This document shows positions 1 to 12,035 of a DNA stretch of 64,000 bases, piece by piece (the stretch's first letter is position 1; the number at the start of each line of letters is the position of its first letter). A program made the translations under genes and the position numbers. The notes under the pieces are model-generated. The model was not told where the DNA came from and searched no databases. It saw nothing but the letters and a program-made list of their open reading frames with translations. The DNA comes from Malachius bipustulatus (Eukaryota; Arthropoda; Insecta; Coleoptera; Melyridae): NCBI GenBank assembly GCA_910589415.1, contig OU342634.1:44753723-44817722 (forward strand), written 5' to 3'.

Positions 1-1390
1 TTGGGGTTGTCGAATTAGAAGTTTGAGGTGCCAAGCTTCACCTTTTCCAAAATTTTAAGCTAAGTTTTGGTAAGAAAAAATCTGTGAGTGACAAATGAAA
101 CTAATAGCTGCTGGACAAAGGTGGGCAAACAACGATGCACAAACGATTTATGGTTCAAAAAATTTTAATCACTGAGAAGTTTGAGATGATCACATAATCT
201 GGTGTTCTAGTCGAAAAAAACAAATTATTTCAAACGAGGTCTGGACAAAAAAAAAAACTGGCGTACAATGATGAGTACATGCGATAGAATAAGTTGCAAA
301 ATTTACCTTTAGGGGGCCAGCTTTGCACAACTCATTTTTAGCTGTATTACCCCTAGCCTTGTACTGTGTTTACCCTAGGGGAAATTTTACTAAAATCTGG
401 GAAGATTAGGTACTACCTCGGTTCGTACTTCGGATTCTACTTAACTGACTCTTCTGGTAAATGTAACTTGGATTGGCTATTTCACTTACAAATTATGGCA
501 GGTTGTATTTTTTTTGCTACAAAAATTTTATTTTGTATTTTATGTAAAACAAAAAATATGAGACTGTTAAAACCTCGGTTAAAACCGTTGTTATTTTATC
601 TTTTGATTTCTTATCTTATTGTTATTATTACAGCGCCATTGTTCATGATTCTAGGCTAGATATTATTATAGTGAGTGCTTAATGCCCAAGTAAGTAGGTA
701 CAACCACGTTTGCACACGAGAATATAATTTATGGTGAGAGAAAATTCAGGAAAAATAAATAGCGTGTTGAACACACAAGAGAATTTTTAATGACATCCTA
801 CAAGCTCCTATTCACATCCATCAGCCTCTTAGCTTACGTACCTACTCTTTTAAGTTTAAAAACAAATACGGAGCTTCTTTCAAGAGTTATGATTAATGAT
901 ATAGGTAGGTAAAGAAAATTCACAATAAAGACCCTCTAAAACTCAAAAAAAGTACTTTTAAAGAAAATGGTGTTCAAATTTTCTGATGACATTCATGGCA
1001 ATCTTATAATTGATGAAGTATTACTTGTTACTAGATTATTTTGAAATAATCGATGTTATTTCCTTACGATTTCTGATAAAAAAAAGTAACGATATTGATG
1101 GCTGAGTGAAAATTTTCAAATGTCAGATTATAACCAGGTGGCATGAGCGTTTGCTTCGCAGTAACAGGATTGGGAAATGCTGAAAGTTACGTTATTTTAT
1201 TAGTATTTTAGTAATTGCGATAATTATTTTTTATTCAGTTATGGCCATCACTGGTCTGCTGGTCCACATGACGTCATAAGATGCGCGCCGTCATACCCGT
1301 GTTGGTGTATCCTGGTTTTAGGACTTTTAGGTAATCTGCTTTGATCCATTCATAATTATTGATCAAATAAATCTGATATTGAAATCAGAT
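1..1390. other. AT-rich non-coding DNA (probable intron)
   Basis: No coding region can be supported here. The longest open frame (366-659, 97 codons) begins at a GTG and has a hydrophobic C-terminus, but it has no homology I recognise, no splice context and no codon bias, so I treat it as chance. If the exon at 4788-4925 is real, this stretch is part of its first intron, or holds later exons too short to spot. Confidence 0.5.
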
Positions 1391-1398
1391 TCAGTGCC

Positions 1399-1620
1399 TA
1401 CAGGGTGTTCAAAATATTAATCCTTAATCATTATCAAACCTGAATATCAGGAAGGTGGTGTTAACTTCAACAACAGTTTATGGGATAGTTCAAACCTTTT
1501 TTGATGTTGCCATTATTAAATCAACATTTTAATATAATTAAAAAAATTCTCCCTCCTGATATACAGGGTGATCAGTAACTCGCGCACTCCGAATACAGGG
1601 CGATTAGAGCCCATTAAAAT
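1399..1620. repeat. Two CAGGGTG-type transposon termini (fragments)
   Basis: Two sites read TA-CAGGGTG, at 1401 (CAGGGTGTTCAAAATATT) and 1564 (CAGGGTGATCAGTAACTCGC). This is the terminal signature of the complete TA-flanked elements elsewhere in the window. I found no matching right ends, so these are probably truncated copies of two different subfamilies. Confidence 0.4.
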
Positions 1621-1639
1621 TAAGGATATTCTGCAAAAA

Positions 1640-4600
1640 AAATTTAATCCAACCAAATCTAAGACCATTTTATGTGTCCAGAAAATTTAGAAATGGGTGG
1701 AAGGAAATAAGGAAAATGTGAAAATGAAAAAAGATGTAGGTATTCATCAAGCAATTTTTTTCAAGGATATTTTTAGCATACCACTAAAAAAACACTTGTA
1801 CATGTACACATAAATTATTGGTTAATCAAATAGAATAAAAAATATTTAAATATTATGTTTTAATATTAAAAACTTTTTACTTCCATATTCTCGAAACATG
1901 GAACAGATGGATACATAGAACTAGAGTCCCTATATCGAGGGACTCTACATAGAACTAGGCATGGAATTCTTTGTTGAAAAAATTACATACCTAAATTAAA
2001 AAAAAAAAAATGCAATTAAACGAGCCGACAAGCAGTTTGTAATTATATACATTATACATACACTCGTTATATGATATCGAGTTAGGTATAATATAAAATT
2101 TATTAATTACTCTTTACGCTAATAAAAATTACGGCGGGCGATATAAAATTTCCTCCTTTTTTTTTATAGTTCATATAAAGCAAATACATCGATATACCTA
2201 TAGAATGATTTTAAAATGCAAGTGATCCTCCGCCTCTTCTGGAGTGTAAATGAAAAACATCTAATTTTTGTTATACTTACCTGTACCTATAACCTGAAAC
2301 AGAGGACTTACAAGAATTTCTTGCTTTCTTAGATGTTCTCTTGTCAAGAAATTATTGTTAATTAATTCATAACCTGACCCAATTTTTTTTTTTAATTTTA
2401 TTCAATAAAAAAAACAAAGGATTTGATTCAATGTGCCCTCGGATTTGCTCAAGTGTGCCCTGTCATTTGTTGTGCTTGAAAAAAATCCCCGCACATCAGC
2501 GACCCCATGCATTTTTAATTTTTCTTAAGAATCAGAGGGAAAAAATTGCGAATTTGTTATTTTTATAGATATAGTTTTTACATTTTTTTTTAAATGGTTA
2601 GGGCTCGTTTTATTTTTTTATTTTCACTCAATTTTCTGTCATCATATCTAGAGGGAATTCATATAGGTACCTACTTCTTAAGCTCTAAAAACTATTTGGG
2701 GAAACTTTGTACCTATATTTCTCCTCGTATTTCTCTTACTATTTTTTATCATTCAATTTTTTTAATTAATCGAATGATTTAGAAAAAAAAGCTCTCTAGA
2801 TTTCAAGTCACGAAATTCAAAGCGCAGTTTCAGGGCCCTTTTTACCTTCAAGTTGACTTTAAAAATTTTTTTTAAAAGTTAAAAAATAAATTTTATTTTA
2901 TTCTGGAGAATTGTGGGAAGTACATAGTTATTACTACCCCCCAGGAGCAATTTGAAAATAATAAACTGCCAGTTTCTGCAAACTACAAGAGAAACGTTTT
3001 AAGCATTCCTCTTAATCCAAACGGCGTAATTCCTCTAGTTCTATCTTTTTCAACTTTACTTTTTCATGTTAGTATTTATTTTATTTAGCAAATTCCATGG
3101 TGCAAATTTTATCTAATTTTATATAAAATTTAGCCTGGTTCTATTTAAACTAACATCTGGCATTATGTAAACTGAAGTTAAATTTAATTCATCATCAGAA
3201 ATTAATTAAAGTAACATTAACATATAACATATACCTACCAACTTCAAGAAATAAATAAAGAAATGGGTACACGGTACATGAATATTTCCCAACGAATGTT
3301 GCCCTCATCGCTGTTGCCAAAAATTCTTGTTTTGTGTCCATTAATTTTAAATCATCACTGAATCACAGTCAATAATGCGCATATTTCATTTTTGACTATA
3401 ACTTTGCGGTGACATGACTATTTTCAAGAAAGGGACTAAAAAATAAAAAAGGAGGTGGGTTTTAATACGTACATAAAGCGAAAAATTCGGTAAAATTGCA
3501 CAAATCGAGGTCACTTATTGGAACTTGAACATTAAGGCCAAAAAAGTCACAATCTGAAGGCCACCCTTGAACTAACTATGCGGAATAACAAAAATTACAA
3601 ATTCTGAAAATCGGTAGACACCCCAAAACTACTCAAATTTGAATCTATTCTACGTGAAAACGAAAATTACAAAAAACTAACCTCGCATACCTTATTGATC
3701 ACAGTTCATAATATTTTTGTATCCTTATCTGCATTTGATCTTCCCTTTACTCCTCACAATGTCAAGAAGTAATAAATCAAAAATTTGTAGTTGCATGAAT
3801 TATTATGTATTCAAAAGCCGAGTCCAAAGCCATATTTAGGTTAGTTTCCTGACGTAATAATTTAAAGTTTTAGGTACCTTTCTCCATCATTGTCGTTGTG
3901 TAGAGAAGTGTTAAACAACCTGGCACTTCTATTTCTATTTCATATGCGATATCTTTTGATAATCATTTCCATCAATCAATCACCTTCTATAGTATTGCTA
4001 GACTTGTTTGTTGTTTGTGCATACGGCATACCCAACCCACCCACCTTTAAGAGCACTCAGTCTTCAGTCGCAGCAGCCGGTTCTGCGTAAATTACCGCAA
4101 AGTGCAAACTTTTACATTATTTACTATTGATCATGATAAGATAATGGATAATTATTTTCGACCTGTTTGTCTTGAGCATTTTTAATAAATAATAATGTTA
4201 TTAAATATATTGTTGACATTGTCGCATTGTCGAACTCTGAAGACCGAGGTGATAATTCCATCTCAGAGTCTCAACATTTATTCATGTTTAAAAAAAAATT
4301 GCTTCAATAGCTGCTTTTTAGCATTTCAAAGATAAATGGATTTAAAATCTTTTCTGGGGTGATCAGGAGCGGCAATCAATAAGAAACTAAGTTTCCTAAA
4401 TCAAAAGTAGATTCGAAGCACCCATTCGTATTAAATTTTGCAATCTTCAAAGTTTCAATAATTTGTACGTCGTAGTTAAATGCACTTCCTGTCAAGTATT
4501 TAACAAGTTTCAACTGAAACATGCACCATCTTTAGAATCGCAGTAGGTACAAGATAAAAAATTCATCCATCTTTGACCAACCAGCGAGCAGGAAGCCCCT

Positions 4601-4780
4601 AAATAGCAGACTCGTGTTAACTTTGGGCTACTTCCCCGCAAGGACTTGCATTGTCCTGAGACCGCTTCTATTGAGTGGCTCTACTCCCTGTTGAACTCGA
4701 CTACATTATGCACCAGGCCTTCTGAGTTCGGAGACAGAACAATGGACTATCAGCTAAGTACAAAGATGGCAGTCATGGCA
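1640..4780. other. AT-rich non-coding DNA, probable intron 1
   Basis: This stretch lies directly downstream, on the minus strand, of the splice donor at 4787. I see no second exon with conserved cysteines in either strand. It contains a short hairpin at 1924-1947 and poly-A/T tracts. Short open frames (2594-2782, 3890-4090) show no recognisable domains. Confidence 0.5.
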
Positions 4781-4787
4781 GCCTTAC

Positions 4788-4925
4788 CCTTTCGAGGCAA
4801 GTCGCACGGCACTGGGCTACCCTTAACGGACTACCCACGTCCTGTTCGCCGCCAATGAAGATGCCCATGCAGGAGGCGATGCCGGCCAGACACAAGACGG
4901 ACCTCCAAATTATCAACAGAGCCAT
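4788..4925 (-). CDS. First coding exon of a secreted Cys-containing protein (possibly anosmin-1/Kal1)
   Basis: Read on the minus strand, an ATG in a good context (G at -3, G at +4) opens a 46-codon frame. An in-frame TGA lies four codons upstream, which fixes the start. The exon ends exactly in phase at AGG followed by GTAAGG, a good donor. Residues 1-20 (MALLIIWRSVLCLAGIASCM) form a plausible signal peptide. Residues 39-44 read C-R-A-T-C-L, a C-X3-C pair. Vertebrate anosmin-1 has a similar C-X3-C-L just after its signal peptide, before a WAP domain and fibronectin-III repeats, so an insect Kal1 orthologue is possible. That identity rests on a very short match and could be wrong. The GC content is far above the surroundings. 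Remaining exons would lie at lower coordinates or beyond the left edge. Confidence 0.65.
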
Positions 4926-5175
4926 CTCGCGCGATCACCGAAAAATCACTCAAAAAAATGAAACACACACACACCACAAAATAATAATCTGGCAACACAA
5001 AACAAAAGCCAATTAATCCATGTATGGGCGAAACAAAAGCTCGCGGACGAAGAGCATCAGTTTAATCGCGACGGACACACGGTCTTGAAATTGAAATCGA
5101 ACCTGCTCTCACGGCCTGTACAGCGCGACTGTTTGCTGTCGCTGGTGGCCGAGTGAAGAGTGCAGTTCAGGTCGT
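4926..5175 (-). promoter_or_regulatory. 5' UTR and probable transcription start region
   Basis: On the minus strand this GC-rich stretch precedes the ATG at 4925. It contains a (GT)n tract (about 4966-4976), a pyrimidine run and several stops, as expected for a 5' UTR. No TATA box is visible upstream. An initiator-like TTCACTCGG near 5150-5160 is a weak candidate for the start site, so this would be a TATA-less promoter. The exact cap site cannot be told from sequence. Confidence 0.4.
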
Positions 5176-7310
5176 CGTAGAGTGACGAAGAGAGTTCGGA
5201 AGATATCGGGTAGTTCTCTCTTTCGCGCTCTCCTCTAATAAGAGGGGTGGCATGAAGGGGTTAGACATTGCGATATCCCCACCACCACCACTGCTAGTTA
5301 CTGAAGTAGAGGTGCCTCTCTTTAGAGGGTGCTTGCAGATCGGAGTTCGGAGTCTGATGAAGAATTCAGGAGAACTTTCAAACATAGGTGGGTGTTTATG
5401 GAATCTAGAGGGGGAATATCAAAATTTCTAGTTCTAATAGTTTTTTTTTTGTTTTTTTTTTTACATAAAACAATATTTGAAATTATAGGTAACTGACTGA
5501 ATTCAAAACATTTTTTTGCTCTATTTCTATTATGGATTTTATATTTCTAATGTTGGCTACAAAAATACAATAATACCTAAGTTATGGTATCGATTTTAAG
5601 CCCTTCTCCTCCAGTAAAACCGGGAGGAAATGTAGGTAATTATGAAAAGTGTAAGTCTCTAATTCTTTTTTAACAAAAATTTTCTGTGAATATTATGAAA
5701 CAAAACCAACATAATCAATCATGCAATAAAAAATAAACTGCATTGAAAATACCAACCTGTTAAAAGTACTTATGAGCTTTAAAAAACTATAAGCCCTTCT
5801 GTCTGCAACAAATTTCGAAAACTATGTAGGTATAGATAGTCTGTACGATGTGCCATTGTCGAGATTAGCTCTGGAAGTCTTAAAAATTCGTAATTTATAA
5901 TAAATACTTGGAAAGTTGTACGGCCAAGGGAAAGTAATCTCGAAGATTTTTGTGTCCAAGGCCTAAACAACCTTTTTTGTGCAACCGTGCTTTAAAAATA
6001 AAATGATATTGTTTCCAATAAGAAAAATTATTTATTAGAGAACATGATGCCCACGAGAACAACTATATAAGAGTAAACCTAGGTGTATGTTTATGTGGTC
6101 GCCTTGATTAACGCTCGGGTTTCCACGATGAGGTCCAAGGTTCTAGGCATGTCACTTTTTTTCTCAATACAAAATTCAAAAAAATAATTTAACATTAACA
6201 ACGCATGAAATTCATTTTAGGTAGGTACATCGTCATGGGAAACGGTCTAAAAACCCGAAAACGACCGTTGCCCTTAATGACGGCTGCCAAATGAGGTTTC
6301 GCAGCCATAGAGCGTCTGCAGCAGTCAGTTTGTGTACGAAAAAGGATAATTTCCAGATATCTCTCTGAAAATTTGCGTTCCATGCGGTCCATGCCCCAGT
6401 GTGACTGTTGACCAAAATCGAGTCAAATCTGAGAAATTCCCAACAACTTCACCAAACAAATTTTAAACAAAAAAATTGAAAAATAGTCGAATGTCTAGGT
6501 AATCTTCGAATACCTACTTCATTAAACTACTAAATTTAGATGACAAGAGATAACGAAATTATTAATAATAGTATATTCTTCAACGAGCGAAGAATGATAG
6601 CTATTATTCACGAGAACCGGGCGAGTGTTGAAACGTTTGAGTGGATAATAGCTATTCTTCGCGAGATAAAGACGCTATTTTCTCTTCGACCTTTTGAGAA
6701 AATCGTTGAAAAAAAAATAAAACTTTTCAATAGACTTATTTTCTTGATATTTGCGTCGTCAGCTTCTACTAAATTCCCAGTCATTTCAAGTATGAATAAA
6801 GGATATTCTGGAATGGAGAGCAACTCCGAGATCATTTCTTATCACACCATCATCCAGTCATTTTATATTTTGTTAAATATTTTCATGAATAGATATTATA
6901 CCTAACCTGGTTATTATTATGATCTGTCTGCTGTCTGGTCAGGTCAGGTCAGGTGCGCTGGCGACTGGCGTTGATTGAAGCGCATATACTGCGCGCATCT
7001 AATTATTGATCGTAAGCCAAGAGCGTTTCAATAGTTAGTCTGGCGATAGGTGGCCGTGACGTTATCTTAACATGTTGACGTCACGCAATCAAATTCCGAA
7101 TTTAATTTCTCAAAATGCCGAGCAGTGATTGGCTTAAATAGAACATTCCCTCATCGTAAGCGGTGAGGGAATGAACATTCTCTCATCGCATGGGGAATGT
7201 ACGTCAATAGTTAACGGAAATTGACAGCATAAAGAACGTATTACTAAATGGTCAAAGAGAAAAATTATTATTATACCTCTAGCTAATAGTTTTTACTATA
7301 ATGTACATGT
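5176..7310. other. Upstream flank and AT-rich intergenic DNA
   Basis: The first 200 bases continue the GC-rich promoter-proximal zone (CT-rich and CCACCACCAC stretches near 5217-5290). The rest is AT-rich. ORFs at 5779-5970, 6195-6415 and 6540-6905 lack any recognisable domain. A short inverted repeat (CATTCCCTC...GAGGGAATG) is at 7144-7173, followed by a degenerate copy of itself. Confidence 0.45.
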
Positions 7311-7318
7311 ATAGATAT

Positions 7319-8300
7319 GGTGCCTGGAAATGCATGTAAAGGAGGTGATTCTACATAAAACATATGTATTTTTTGCTATAAACTTAAGCTCAGACGTACC
7401 GCTTTCAAGGTACAGGTAGTCAAAGTTAAAAATTTAATTTTAGTTTTTAATCAGTTTTTTGCTAATATTTTGAGAACCGTATGAGATACAATGCTCGGCT
7501 CTTAGGTACACACGCTTTGCGCTTATTAATCCCCTTGTTTTCACTCTAATAAATATAGGTTTAAAAAAAATATGTGGCGTAGATTTCGGGGTACTTTAAG
7601 TGTTTCAACTCCCTGATAACGTCTACGCTACTGGAATTTTAAGAAAATGAACTTTCAAGTATTAGAACCGCCCATATTCTACACCAAAAAAAGTACTCTT
7701 GGTTAACAGAGCTATAAAGTTAACAATTTCAGAAAAAAATTCCATTTTTTGAGAGCAACCATTATATTTTTAACAATTTAACAGTAAGTAGATAGGTAGA
7801 AAAAAACCTAACTACAGCTTTTTGGAAAAAATGAAGGAAAATTTATTTTTAAAATTAATGTTTTCTTTTATAAAATGTCCCTTTTTCTTGGAAACGGTTT
7901 ACTTTAGAGCTAATAAACAAGAGTAGGTACTTTTTTGGTGTAGAAAACATGGGCGGTTCTAAGGCGCTTTTTGAAATTGCCTTTATTGCAGTGGCGTAGA
8001 AGTTAAGGGGTTCGAACACTCAAAGTACCCAAAATCTACGCCACTCAATTTTTTTTTAAGCTTTTTATTTTACAGTTAAAACCAGGCGATTAATGAGAAC
8101 AAAGTGTGTATAAGAGCTGCACATTGTATTTCAGTATCTCATACGGTTCCCGAGATAGTGCCAAAAAAAATCAGACTTACCTACCCATCTGTATCTTGAA
8201 AACGGTACTTCTGGTCATATAAGTTCATAGGAAAAAAGAGTCTTATTTTTATGTTGAATCGCCTAATTTTCTAGGTACTTACATGCTATTTCCGGGTATC
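7319..8300. mobile_element. ~1-kb foldback (palindromic) element
   Basis: The two halves are imperfect inverted copies along almost their whole length. The left end (TGCCTGGAAATGCATGTAA) matches the inverted right end (ATACCCGGAAATAGCATGTAA). Inner pairs include GATTC.ACATAAAA near both ends, GGCGTAGATTT on the left against AAATCTACGCC on the right, and CCGCCCATATTCTACACC against GGTGTAGAAAACATGGGCGG. No coding capacity is seen. The arms have diverged clearly, so it is older than the palindromes at 12036 and 25813. The target-site duplication is unclear. Confidence 0.7.
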
Positions 8301-8339
8301 TTGATACAAAAAAGTTTGAGCTATCTTTATTGGTTGAGT

Positions 8340-8385
8340 TATTATTATTATTTATTATTATTATTATTATTATTTACTATTATTT
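8340..8385. repeat. ATT microsatellite
   Basis: An imperfect run of TTA/ATT trinucleotides. Confidence 0.9.
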
Positions 8386-8757
8386 TCAATGATTTAGCAG
8401 AAATTGAGCTGAACTTTCTGACAGTAGTTCTTATAACTTTACATTAAACGAGCGTTAGCGCGATCTGTAATAAAATTCGAATGTGCATGAGAAAAGCTGT
8501 AAAAGTTTTAAGGCGAACTTTCAATATTGTTGAAATTAATTTATGAGCCATACCATCATCCTTATAATTTGAACTTGTTGAATATAAATCGTAAAAATTC
8601 ATAATTAAATGTCAAATATTGGAACGTCCGATTTAATTAAAGGACCAATAAAGGTTAACAAAGTGTTATGAAACACTTATAATTGCTCTTTTTCCCATAC
8701 TCATCATAACTCCTGCAAACTGACTGAATTTCAGACGCTCCATAGATTTCGAAACAT

Positions 8758-8820
8758 CACTTCGCGGCCGTCGTCAAGGGTAACTTGACGACGACTACTT
8801 TTGACGGCGGCCGCGAAGTG
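8758..8820. repeat. GC-rich hairpin with a competing inner stem
   Basis: CACTTCGCGGCCGTCGTCAA (8758-8777) pairs with the inverted 8801-8820 with one mismatch. The inner segment near 8784-8795 (TTGACGACGAC) can pair instead with the left arm, so two alternative hairpins are possible. The rest of the surroundings is AT-rich. No function can be assigned. Confidence 0.7.
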
Positions 8821-8829
8821 AATTTCATG

Positions 8830-9750
8830 TGTATTAATGTTAAATAATTTTTTTGCATCGAGAATGAAAGTGACAAGCCAGGTTCGGACCAGGGATCTCA
8901 ACATAAACATTACCGTTAAAATAGTTCTCATAGGTTTATATCACGTTCTCTAATAGCTGCTGAATTACGTTTTTGACAATTTCAAATTTGAATTAACAAT
9001 TTTTTTTTCAAGACATTGTTGCACAAAAATGTTTTGTAAACCTTGGCCACGAAATCTTTCCTCGAGTCTTGACTTGCAAGGCCAATCCAGTGATGCTTAA
9101 TTACCTAATTCTACTTTGAGAATTAGCCCAAATGTTACCAGTTAACTTGCACAACATCTTATTTTCTGTCTTTTTCTGTGATTGCAGTTAGTAGTGGGTT
9201 ATCTATACCAGGCGAAAATGACTCCAAATTAGGCGTATAAATTTAAGGAATGGGGTAACAATGATTTATCAGTAGGGAAAATTAGGTATTAGGGAGAGGA
9301 TTTTAAGGATTTATTATGCAGTTCAGTTGTGATTTATATGCATGATTATTACAGAGTACAATTTACATATTTACCAAAATAACATAGGAAACTGGAATTC
9401 GTTCAATTATACATTCACAGCTCTCGTCATAGGAATACGTGAATTACAACTATATTTTGCAATATTTATAAATTTCCAATAATAAATTGCAAAAGTAAAA
9501 CAGATTGTCAAGCTTGATTCACTAGTTATTAAAAGCATCATTATGAATTTTCTGTTTAAAAAATACTATGTTTAGTACGATTCTCCTATTTCTATTGAGA
9601 AATATCTGTTCACAAAATTTCATATTTTTAAAGATATCCACTTTTTGGAGTGTGAAAATTGGTCTTAACGTCATTTTCCCATTGCCGATTTTCCGATTTC
9701 TGGCGACTCCACTGGCACACTTTCTCCACTGGCGATCCCCCTCCTCCCTG
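8830..9750. other. Non-coding AT-rich DNA
   Basis: No feature I can support. The overlapping ORFs at 9522-9935 run on both strands and lack domain similarity in their 5' parts. Confidence 0.4.
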
Positions 9751-9754
9751 TTGA

Positions 9755-10537
9755 CAAAATCAACACCTGATTGCAGGCAAATCCAGGTCTGGGCATCGGA
9801 GAGCTTGTTGAGGAGTGTGTGGGATTTCAGTTGGATCTTGTCAAGAGATTTTAACCGAAAAATTGAAGATGCACGGCGATGCTGAGAAATTGTGCCACGC
9901 CTGATGACGGACGACCAAAAAGTCAATCGCGTCAATAGAAGAAGATGAAAAGTTCATGTCAAGGTTCATAACAGGAGATTAATCATGGGTTCACGATACT
10001 GGCATTGAAATGAAGGTTCAATCGTCCCATTGGGTGGTTATTGAAACGTTCAATCCAATGTCAAGGAGGTGCAAACTTTTATATGCTAATGGTGTTGCTC
10101 ACCACGAGTACCTCCCCCAAGGCAAACTAAATCAGACTTAATACACTGAAGTTCTGAATCGTCTGAGAGACCCCATCCGTCGCATAAGTTCAGAAATGTG
10201 GAGGAGTGGTGACTAGTTTTCCTATCGTGACAAGACAACGAACGCTTCAGCTCATTCAGTCCTCCCAACTCATGAGATTTGGCCAAACACTCGATCACCG
10301 TTCCTCCCCACCAGCCCTACTCGCCTATTGACCTTGCTCCTTGCGATTTTTTCTTGTTCACCAAAGTCAATAAACCCTTGACTGGAAGAAGATTTGAGAC
10401 GATCACCGAGCATTAGGCAAAGGTACCACAAAAGAAGCGTATATCAGGAATGTTCCAACAAATGGAATCACCTTTTGAATAAAATAAATTTTGTTTTATA
10501 TGACATCAGTCCGCGTATTATCTGAACAAATCTCGTA
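9755..10537 (+). pseudogene. Decayed mariner (DD34D-type) transposase, 3' two-thirds and 3' TIR
   Basis: Joining frames gives clear mariner landmarks: PRLMTDDQKVNRV (about 9894-9930), FITGD followed by a stop where the family has the E of TGDE (about 9962-9985), MKVQSS.W, then YLEVL-RLRE-like text near 10140, a degenerate HDN region near 10230, and DLAPCDFFLF (about 10329-10358), which contains the last catalytic Asp. Two of the three catalytic aspartates are recognisable. The 3' end reads ...TCTGAACAAATCTCGTA (10521-10537), close to the mariner TIR, and is followed by ordinary DNA. The 5' third and 5' TIR are missing. Many stops and frameshifts make this inactive. Confidence 0.75.
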
Positions 10538-10539
10538 CC

Positions 10540-11395
10540 TAGTTGCTTCACTATGGTACTTTTGGCTACGAGTACTAGCTCATTCAGCCACAGACGCATT
10601 TCTATAATATAAATTTAATAGACGAATTGAGACGGTGAAAAAATTTATCATATCCCTCTTTACTGCGTATAGAAATGGAAATTGAACTTAATTTTACTTT
10701 TGTTATTTATAATGAACCCCAGATTCAACAACAAAATATAAATTAAATATTTTTTCTCCTCAAAAGTATAGGTATTATAATGAACAATTTTTTCAGGATC
10801 TTGTGTAGAGAAAAGCAACTTCGGGGAATTTAGCACAGCCCTGCTGTAAAGAGATGCTAGTATTTGGTCGGAGCCCGAAGCAAAGATTTATTTTCCTTCC
10901 CTTTGTGTAAAAAATATAATGAAAAAAAAAACCTTAAACATTTGCCGCTTGAAGCAGTGCTTCTGTTCTAACTAGAGCTTCGTGGTTCCTGAGGCTGGTG
11001 AAAACGAATAACATTTTTTCCTGAACAAATTCCACATAAGTATGTACTACGTAGGTATCAAATTTTATCTTTTATATGAGATGCTGATTAATATTTTTTT
11101 TTCGTAAAAACGACACTTTTATTTACTGCTCTGTTGATGATTTAAAAACGTTACTTTATCTGTCTTGACAGAAAAAGTGTATTAGCTTAAGCAACAACAC
11201 TATTTCTACCGTGGTAGGTAGGTATATTAATAAAATTATTTTTGTACAGCATAGGTACAATATAAAATCAAAGATCATCAGTGATTTTTAATGCTTTTTT
11301 TAAGTTAACTTGAATTTAGAATGAAAATTTATAGAAAATACAGAAGAAAATTCCAATTAATGCTTAATGGTACAATAAAGAGATTTATTATTATT
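10540..11395. other. Non-coding AT-rich DNA
   Basis: Nothing recognisable beyond simple AT-rich sequence. Confidence 0.4.
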
Positions 11396-11398
11396 AAT

Positions 11399-11855
11399 AT
11401 GCAACAAGTGGATAAAGTAGTCCTTTTTTCACGACTAGGAAATTTGACCGCAGGAGCCGCAGGTAAGTGCTTCAATCTCAGAAGTGAAAAAAGGCACTTT
11501 ATCCAAATGTTGCATACAAAATTTTATCTACGAGCGACTTAAATTAGAACTAAAACGTTATTATTAAAATAAAAAAATACACTTCTTATTATATTCATAT
11601 AAGTATGACGTTTCTCATTACGTCTTTTTCGCGGTCATGTTCAGTTATTTTTTAATGCGATTTCGTGATTGGACTATTCAAATCAATCGATACATCATAG
11701 GCTATGATAAACGTGAAATAAATCGCTACGGCACTTTATTTCATCCGTTTTTACGTTATTTCACGATCTTTTTGTTTATACACTCTTCATGATAAATGAT
11801 AATCATACATTTTATGAACTAAGAAACGTGTAACATAGTGCATTTCTTTAGTAAC
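11399..11855 (-). mobile_element. Hairpin/Crypton-like repeat family, copy 1 (partial)
   Basis: This contains the ~117-bp hairpin (11399-11515), then the terminal motif TTTTATCTACGAGCGACTTA, then family sequence ending with CATACATTTTATGAACTAAG. The middle of the element, where copies 2 and 4 keep a coding remnant, has been lost, as has the far TIR. Orientation is given by the coding remnant in copy 2. Confidence 0.65.
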
Positions 11856-12033
11856 GCTGCCCGTATAGTGCGAAATGGATTAAGCTAGATCTGTTTATAA
11901 GTAATTATTATTATTGGTATCATATGTTTTGGTTTAAGAAAGCATATCTATTACTCCTCATACATAAGACAATACTATTATCTACTGTTGTAAAAAAAAT
12001 GAGTTATGATTATTAGAACGAAGGACAAAGATA
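11856..12033. other. Spacer
   Basis: Short AT-rich spacer between two repeats; no feature seen. Confidence 0.4.
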
Positions 12034-12035
12034 TA

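Noticed and set aside
366..659. 97-codon ORF with hydrophobic C-terminus
   Set aside because: It begins with GTG, has no splice or Kozak context, no recognised domain and AT-driven codon use.
4646..4858. Plus-strand ORF over the exon
   Set aside because: Shadow of the minus-strand exon and its GC-rich flank.
9522..9935. 137-codon minus-strand ORF
   Set aside because: Overlaps the mariner remnant on the opposite strand and has no domain similarity.
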